A DNA stretch of 64,000 nucleotides from an uncultured Candidatus Melainabacteria bacterium (GTDB lineage: Bacteria; Cyanobacteriota; Vampirovibrionia; Gastranaerophilales; Gastranaerophilaceae): NCBI GenBank assembly GCA_934718085.1, contig CAKUZL010000004.1, positions 62,001 through 126,000 of the forward strand, in the 5' to 3' direction. This document shows positions 59,205 to 64,000 of this stretch, piece after piece. The notes below the pieces were generated by a model. It was not told where the DNA came from. It made no database searches and worked only from the letters and a program-made list of their open reading frames with translations. The position numbers and the translations under genes were made by a program. Within the stretch, counting starts at the first letter, position 1, and the number at the start of each line of letters is the position of its first letter.

Positions 59205-59234
59205 ATTATAACTCAAGAGGTACAAAATAATCAA
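59205..59234 (-). promoter_or_regulatory. Promoter of the SNF2 gene
   Basis: Minus strand: TTGATT (59234-59229), 18-base spacer, TATAAT (59210-59205), 17 bases before the ATG, leaving room for the GAGG site. Confidence 0.55.
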
Positions 59235-59252
59235 TATTTTTCAAAAATAATG

Positions 59253-59258
59253 TATAAT
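59253..59258 (+). promoter_or_regulatory. -10 hexamer of uvrC, leaderless type
   Basis: TATAAT ends 6 bases before ATG 59265; no ribosome binding site. Together with the SNF2 promoter it forms a compact divergent pair. Confidence 0.55.
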
Positions 59259-59264
59259 AAATAT

Positions 59265-61064
59265 ATGGACAGTATCGAACAACAATTAAAATTAATTCCT
59301 TCGGCGCCGGGGTCGTACAGATTTTACGACAAAAACGGCGAAATTATTTACGTCGGGAAGGCGAAAAACCTGAAAAAACGGGTGAGCTCGTATTTTCACA
59401 AAAACCACGACAGCGTAAAACTGAACGTTATGGTTCCGCAAATCGTCAAAATCGAATTCATTATAACCTCGACCGAGGCGGAAGCTTTAATTTTGGAATC
59501 GCACCTTATCAAAAAATACAAGCCGAAATACAACGTTCTTTTGAAAGACGACAAAAAATACCCTTACTTTTTGATTACTGAAGGCGAATATCCGTCGATT
59601 TTGATTGTTCGAAAAGCAAACAAAAATCCGATGAAAGGAACGTATTTCGGACCTTACACCAACGCCGGAGCAATGCATTCGACGCTTGAACTTATCAAAA
59701 GACTGTTTCCGTTAAAACAGTGTAAAAACCCGAGATTTAAAGACCGGCCGTGCATTTATTACCAGCTCGGAAAATGTAGTGCGCCGTGCCAAAAATTGAT
59801 TTCTCCCGAAGAATATCAAAAACTTATCGACGGAGTAAAGCTTTTTCTCTCGGGCAAATACGGGCTTTTGACGGAAGAATTGAAAAAACAAATGCTGAAA
59901 TATTCCGAAAACTGCGAGTTCGAAAAAGCCGCAAAGTACCGCGATGCATATATTGACGTCAAAAAAACGACCGAATCCGCCGTTGCGGTTTGCGAAAACA
60001 CTTTGATAAACCGTGACGTCATAGCACTCGCCAAAACCGAAGCTCTGTGCGCCATTACGTTGTTACAGGTTCGCGGCGGATATTTGACCAACAGAATGAA
60101 TTTTGAGCCCGTAATAAGCGAACTCGACAACGACAAAGAAATTATCAAGGCGTTTTTGGCGGAATATTACACAATGACAAACGATATCCCGGAAGAAATT
60201 TTGCTGAACCACGAATTCACGGATGAGGAAAAAGAACCTTATATCAGGTGGCTTACGGGCACTCGAAAAAAGAAAATTAAATTCACTACAAAAATTACCG
60301 AAAAAACAAAAAATATTTACGAAATTGCGGTAAAAAACGCGAAAGACATGCTCGAACGCAACAAAATTATGCATTTAAAAGAAATAAACGCAAATTTCAA
60401 CGAAGTAGGAATTTACATAAAAGAAAAACTCGGGCTGAAAAACTTCCCGCATCGCGCCGAATGCTACGATATTTCACACATTCAGGGATCAAACACCGTG
60501 GCGTCGATGGTTGTTTTCAGAGACGGAAAGCCCGAAAAATCTTCTTACAGAAAATTCAAAATCAGACAAACCGAAGGCAAACCCGACGACTTTTTATCGA
60601 TGAAAGAAGTCCTGACAAGAAGGTTTTCCAAGACAAAAGACCCGTTCCCTGATTTAATTATCATCGACGGAGGAAAAGGTCAACTTTCGAGTGCCTGCGA
60701 AGTTTTGAAAGAGCAAAATCTTGATTTGGACATAGTTTCGCTCGCAAAACGTGAAGAAGAAATTTTCATCCCTCATCAAAAAGAGCCGGTGATTTTTCCG
60801 AAAAATACCGAAGAACTTTTCTTTTTCCAACAAATTCGAGATGAAGCCCACAGATTTGCGATAACGTATCACCGCAAACTGCGCCAAAAGAGCACTCTCG
60901 AGTCACGCCTCGACGAAATAAAAGGCTTATCCGAAAAAAGCCGCAAAATTCTTATAAAGAACTTTGCGGACCTTTCAAAGTTGGAAAAACAACCGCTCGA
61001 AGACTTGTCGCTAATTTTGCCCGGTGCTCAGGCACGAAAAGTTTACAAATTTTTTAACGGGTAA
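59265..61064 (+). CDS. uvrC: Excinuclease ABC subunit C
   Basis: Makes both incisions in nucleotide excision repair. I start it at ATG 59265 (MDSIEQQLKLIPSAPGSY), the family start, rather than ATG 59250 in the same frame, which overlaps the -10 box. 599 aa. GIY-YIG nuclease domain (GSYRFYDKNGEIIYVGKAKNL), a CxxC-like segment with CKNPRFKDRPCIYYQLGKCSAPC, a UVR domain (ENCEFEKAAKYRD), the RNase H-like nuclease with ECYDISHIQG and LIIDGGKGQL, and a C-terminal helix-hairpin-helix (LDEIKGLSEKSRKIL). It overlaps eda by 11 bases tail to tail. Confidence 0.98.
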   Translation: MDSIEQQLKLIPSAPGSYRFYDKNGEIIYVGKAKNLKKRVSSYFHKNHDSVKLNVMVPQIVKIEFIITSTEAEALILESHLIKKYKPKYNVLLKDDKKYPYFLITEGEYPSILIVRKANKNPMKGTYFGPYTNAGAMHSTLELIKRLFPLKQCKNPRFKDRPCIYYQLGKCSAPCQKLISPEEYQKLIDGVKLFLSGKYGLLTEELKKQMLKYSENCEFEKAAKYRDAYIDVKKTTESAVAVCENTLINRDVIALAKTEALCAITLLQVRGGYLTNRMNFEPVISELDNDKEIIKAFLAEYYTMTNDIPEEILLNHEFTDEEKEPYIRWLTGTRKKKIKFTTKITEKTKNIYEIAVKNAKDMLERNKIMHLKEINANFNEVGIYIKEKLGLKNFPHRAECYDISHIQGSNTVASMVVFRDGKPEKSSYRKFKIRQTEGKPDDFLSMKEVLTRRFSKTKDPFPDLIIIDGGKGQLSSACEVLKEQNLDLDIVSLAKREEEIFIPHQKEPVIFPKNTEELFFFQQIRDEAHRFAITYHRKLRQKSTLESRLDEIKGLSEKSRKILIKNFADLSKLEKQPLEDLSLILPGAQARKVYKFFNG

Positions 61065-61689
61065 CAGCTGTTTCTTTTTTGTACTCTTCAAGCAAAGCAA
61101 GAGCGCGTCTCGCACGGTTTTTGATTTCTTCGGGAGTTGCGTCTTTGTAGAACGCACGACCGATTCCGACCGCTTTTGCGCCCGCTCTTAAATAGTCCGT
61201 AAAGTCGTCAATTTCGATATTTCCCGTCGCAACGATGTTCAAAAACGGCATCGGACGAAGAAGGTCTTCTATAAAAAGAGAACCGCCCATCGGTTTTGCA
61301 GGATAAATTTTTATAAGCGGAGTTCTGGCTTTCCACGCCGCATAAGCCTCGTTCGGCGTAGTTGCGGTCATAACGAGAGGAACTCTGTTGGACTGACACA
61401 TTCTGACCAAATTCATTTGAAAAACGGGAGAAACTATAACCTTTGCCCCCGCATTAATTGCAGTTTGAGCCTGACGTTGCGTGATAATTCCGCCCGCCAT
61501 AATCGTCAAATCTTCGGTCGAATTGAGATAATGAACCGCGTCGATTATTTCGGGGCTTTGAATAACGATTTCGACCGTTTTCAATCCCGCATCGGCAAGC
61601 GCGGAGGTCACTTCGACAACTTTTCCGGGGTCCTTGATTCTGATTACGGCATGTAATTTTTCGTCTTGAATTTGTTTTATGGTCTTCAT
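61054..61689 (-). CDS. KDPG/KHG-type aldolase
   Basis: 2-keto-3-deoxy-6-phosphogluconate / 4-hydroxy-2-oxoglutarate aldolase family, class I Schiff-base TIM barrel. 211 aa. Seen: VIRIKDPGKVVEV, IQSPEIIDAV, the MAGGIITQRQAQTAINAGAKVIVSP run where the family has GAGTV, and LIKIYPAKPMGG, where the first Lys should form the Schiff base (family KLFPA). The familiar PGVATPSE block is replaced by MTATTPNEAY, so the substrate may differ from KDPG. ATGA overlap with cdaA. No edd or other Entner-Doudoroff gene is near. Confidence 0.85.
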   Translation of the reverse strand: MKTIKQIQDEKLHAVIRIKDPGKVVEVTSALADAGLKTVEIVIQSPEIIDAVHYLNSTEDLTIMAGGIITQRQAQTAINAGAKVIVSPVFQMNLVRMCQSNRVPLVMTATTPNEAYAAWKARTPLIKIYPAKPMGGSLFIEDLLRPMPFLNIVATGNIEIDDFTDYLRAGAKAVGIGRAFYKDATPEEIKNRARRALALLEEYKKETAVTR

Positions 61690-62579
61690 TTTTTGCTGTC
61701 CTTATTTTGTGTGTTTTTGAACGAAAATCCGAAGTCGAAAACCTTCGATTTTTCGTCCTTTCCGACACCGCATATCGATGCCAAATCTTTTCTTAAAAGT
61801 GCTATGTCTTCGTATTTTTTCAACGTACCGTCGAACGCAAGCGAAATGTCACCGGTTTCTTCCGAAACAACCAGGCAAACGCAACTCGAAGCTTCGCTCA
61901 TGCCGATTGCCGCACGGTGACGGGTACCGTATTTCCAGCTCAGTTTAGGATCTTCCGTCAACGGCAAAAGCACTCCGGCTGCAATTATACGGTTTTCCGC
62001 GATTAAAGTTGCTCCGTCGTGCAAAGGAGTGTTCGGGTGAAAAATCGTCAATAACAAAGGTGCTGAGATGTCGGCGTTTAAAGGCGTCCCGACTTCGGAG
62101 ACAAGCAAATCGTCCTTTTGTCTTCCGAAAACGAGAAGCATTCCTCGATGAACCTTGCTGCAATATTTTACCGCCTCTATTACCTGATTTAACGAATATT
62201 CGGTCGAATTTTCGGGTTTCGGCGCAAAAATTTCTTTGTTAAAGAACCCCGATTGCCCCAAATACCCTATAAGTTTCCGAAGTTCGGGCTGAAAAACGAC
62301 AACAAGACTCAAAACGATAATCGAGACGACGGTTTTCAGAAAATACCCCAAAATATTGAGGTTTATCAAGATTAAAACTTCACTCAGAGCCCACATTACC
62401 ACGAGAATAAGCAAACCTTTTACAAACTTCTCGGAATGAGTTCCCGCAATGTATTTTTTGTAAAACAAAAACAGGAACGAAAACAAAACGGCAATCTCAA
62501 CAAGGTCGACAAAATCGAGAGATATTTGACTTAAGAAATTTACGAAAATATTCAAGATATGATTAATATAATCCGTCAT
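61686..62579 (-). CDS. cdaA: Membrane diadenylate cyclase CdaA
   Basis: Makes cyclic di-AMP from two ATP, a messenger for potassium and wall homeostasis. 297 aa. Three N-terminal membrane helices (~15-90), then the DAC domain: FQPELRKLIGYLG, HRGMLLVFGRQ, the catalytic LHDGATLI (DGA motif) and RHRAAIGMSE (RHR motif). The C-terminus is polar and Lys-rich. GGTGA before the ATG. It sits between lysA and an aldolase, not beside glmM or cdaR as in Firmicutes. The gene name follows the domain layout. Confidence 0.95.
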   Translation of the reverse strand: MTDYINHILNIFVNFLSQISLDFVDLVEIAVLFSFLFLFYKKYIAGTHSEKFVKGLLILVVMWALSEVLILINLNILGYFLKTVVSIIVLSLVVVFQPELRKLIGYLGQSGFFNKEIFAPKPENSTEYSLNQVIEAVKYCSKVHRGMLLVFGRQKDDLLVSEVGTPLNADISAPLLLTIFHPNTPLHDGATLIAENRIIAAGVLLPLTEDPKLSWKYGTRHRAAIGMSEASSCVCLVVSEETGDISLAFDGTLKKYEDIALLRKDLASICGVGKDEKSKVFDFGFSFKNTQNKDSKK

Positions 62580-62596
62580 CGGTCACCATTTTTATT

Positions 62597-63919
62597 TTAC
62601 AAAGTTGTCGGGATTTCGTCAAATTTTACCAGGTCTTCGAAAGACTCTCTTCGAACGATAACTTCGACATTTCCGTCCTTAACCAGAACCACAGCGGGTT
62701 TAGGGACTCTGTTGTAGTTGCTTGCCATAGAATATCCGTAAGCACCTGCGGCAAAAAACGCAATCAAATCGCCGGGTTCGGGCTCGGGAAGAAGGACGTC
62801 TTTAGCGGCAATATCGCCCGATTCGCAAAATCTTCCGGCAATATCGACTTTTTCGAGCTTTGCGTCGGGTTTCGCATTGACAGTTTCGACACAATATTGA
62901 GCACCGTACAAAGCGGGACGAATGTTATCCGCCATTCCTCCGTCAATAGCAACGTACTTTTTGCCGACACCCGAAACCTTCGAGCTTCCGACGGTATAAA
63001 CGGCAACACCCGCCGTTCCTACAATGCATCTGCCGGGTTCGGTGTACAAAACGGGATTTTTAATGCCGTAAATCGGTGCAAACTCCGCAACGGCGGACTT
63101 TATCACATCCGCAATTTTATAAATCGAAACGGGTTCGTCTTCTTCGACATATTTTATCCCGGGACCGCCTCCGACGTTGAATTCCGAGAGATTAAACCCG
63201 AAATTTTCCCGAATTCGAGCGGCTTCGCGGAACAAAACTTCTATTGCGTCATGCCAAACGCGAGTTTCAAAAATCTGAGACCCCAGGTGAACGTGCAAAC
63301 CTTTTAAATCGAGATTAGAGTATTCGTTTTTAATCAGAGACAAAATTTCGTCGACCTGAGTCAAATCGAACCCGAATTTTGAGTCGAGATGCCCTGTTTT
63401 TATGTATTCGTGAGTATGGCACTCTATTCCGGGAGTCAGTCTTAAAAATATTTTTTGGTTAATTCCTTTTTCGAACGCAATTTCGTTGAGCAAAGAAGCT
63501 TCGTAAAAATTGTCGACGGAAACCGTTCCGACGCCGTTATCGAGAGCGAAATCGAGTTCTTCGCGCGACTTATTGCTTCCGTTGAAAACGATATTTGACA
63601 TATCAAAGCCCGCCGATTTCGCGGTATAGAGCTCACCTCCCGAAACGCAGTCGAGCCCGAAGCCTTCCGATTGCATGATTTTGCAGATTGCTTTTGTCAT
63701 AAAAGCTTTCGCGGCGTACATCGGGTGAATTTCGGTACCGGAAAATGCACGTTTGAAGTCGCCCGTAACAGAGCGAATAGTGGCTTCGTCGTAAATCAGC
63801 AAAGGAGTTTTAAACTCACGAACAAGCTCGACAACGTCACACCCGCCGATCTGAGCGTTTCCGTGCGAATTTTTGCGATAAGTTATCGGTTTTACGTTTT
63901 GATTTGCCGTTTTTATCAT
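62597..63919 (-). CDS. lysA: Diaminopimelate decarboxylase
   Basis: Last step of lysine synthesis, meso-diaminopimelate to lysine, PLP-dependent. I start it at ATG 63919 (MIKTANQN) because AGGTG lies 4 bases upstream; a longer in-frame start at 63985 lies in the AT-rich promoter region. 440 aa. The PLP Lys is in YAAKAFMTK, followed by GFGLDCVSGGELYTA, HVHLGSQI, NVGGGPGIKYVEED, the dimer-site GAYGYSMASNYNRVPKPA and a CESGD active-site Cys. First gene of the lysA-cdaA-aldolase operon. Confidence 0.97.
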   Translation of the reverse strand: MIKTANQNVKPITYRKNSHGNAQIGGCDVVELVREFKTPLLIYDEATIRSVTGDFKRAFSGTEIHPMYAAKAFMTKAICKIMQSEGFGLDCVSGGELYTAKSAGFDMSNIVFNGSNKSREELDFALDNGVGTVSVDNFYEASLLNEIAFEKGINQKIFLRLTPGIECHTHEYIKTGHLDSKFGFDLTQVDEILSLIKNEYSNLDLKGLHVHLGSQIFETRVWHDAIEVLFREAARIRENFGFNLSEFNVGGGPGIKYVEEDEPVSIYKIADVIKSAVAEFAPIYGIKNPVLYTEPGRCIVGTAGVAVYTVGSSKVSGVGKKYVAIDGGMADNIRPALYGAQYCVETVNAKPDAKLEKVDIAGRFCESGDIAAKDVLLPEPEPGDLIAFFAAGAYGYSMASNYNRVPKPAVVLVKDGNVEVIVRRESFEDLVKFDEIPTTL

Positions 63920-64000
63920 TTGCACCTCATCGTTGTATTTATATGTTACATTTAACAAAAAATATTTACAATATTGATATTTCAAAAAAAATTCATTATA
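63920..64000. other. AT-rich upstream region of lysA (window edge)
   Basis: On the minus strand TTGTAA, a 17-base spacer and TAACAT form a possible promoter for lysA. ATTTACAA here resembles part of the conserved 14-mer but is interrupted, so I do not count it as a site. Confidence 0.35.

Noticed and set aside
1..64000. CRISPR arrays, insertion sequences, phage genes, tRNA and rRNA genes.
   Set aside because: None found on reading both strands; no regularly spaced repeats, transposase or integrase motifs were seen.

Overview
The window is chromosomal DNA from a Gram-negative-type bacterium with moderately AT-rich, compact genes. An AsmA-like envelope protein, a MurC-MurB-Ddl-FtsQ wall cluster, SecYDF, diadenylate cyclase and RNase HIII, together with large signal-peptide-less coiled-coil and glycine-zipper proteins, would fit a non-photosynthetic relative of the Cyanobacteria (Vampirovibrionia/Melainabacteria, Gastranaerophilales). 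That assignment is an inference from gene content and general resemblance; no rRNA or other decisive marker is present. I found no rRNA, tRNA, CRISPR array, insertion sequence or phage gene.

Layout. 1-8559: the 3' part of pyruvate kinase, an exported hypothetical protein, DNA polymerase I and a giant AsmA-like protein. 8767-19644: an accessory block with a 970-residue coiled-coil/calcium-binding-type protein, a four-repeat protein, a Cys-rich mini-protein behind a long structured leader, dut, and three homologous glycine-zipper proteins. 19951-31211: a nuclease-family protein, map, adk, secY, rplO, rpmD and rpsE (a detached end of the ribosomal spc cluster), an exported ankyrin protein, nadE, ftsQ, ddl, murB and murC. 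31388-39981: a dicarboxylate/amino-acid symporter, a CHASE2-GGDEF cyclase with a possible small upstream ORF, a MATE transporter, prfB, metG and a metallo-beta-lactamase-fold hydrolase. 40016-49257: RNase HIII, a membrane glycosyltransferase, uvrA, an exported protein, radA, and two unknown proteins diverging from a shared control region. 49314-63919: leuA, a GT2 glycosyltransferase, secD-secF-HTH regulator, a Y-family polymerase, a SNF2 helicase, uvrC, a KDPG-type aldolase, cdaA and lysA.

How the parts relate. Most of the window is housekeeping: replication and repair (polA, uvrA, uvrC, radA, Y-family polymerase, RNase HIII, SNF2), translation, secretion and wall synthesis. Against this stands a set of unknown proteins that lack classical signal peptides and begin with polar Ser/Thr/Gln/Pro-rich tails. 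Several have an identical or near-identical AT-rich 14-mer (TTGTAAATTTTTGT) 47-98 bp upstream, suggesting common regulation. Three of them share a C-terminal membrane domain. This set is the best candidate here for an undescribed system, perhaps secreted or surface-delivered proteins; no secretion apparatus for them is in the window.

Two further patterns stand out. Some genes (dut, polA, uvrC and the gene ending at 47800) have TATAAT 6-7 bases before the ATG and no Shine-Dalgarno sequence, as expected for leaderless mRNAs. A strong promoter at 13127-13154 drives a roughly 240-nt leader closed by a perfect 8-bp helix, a candidate structured RNA.
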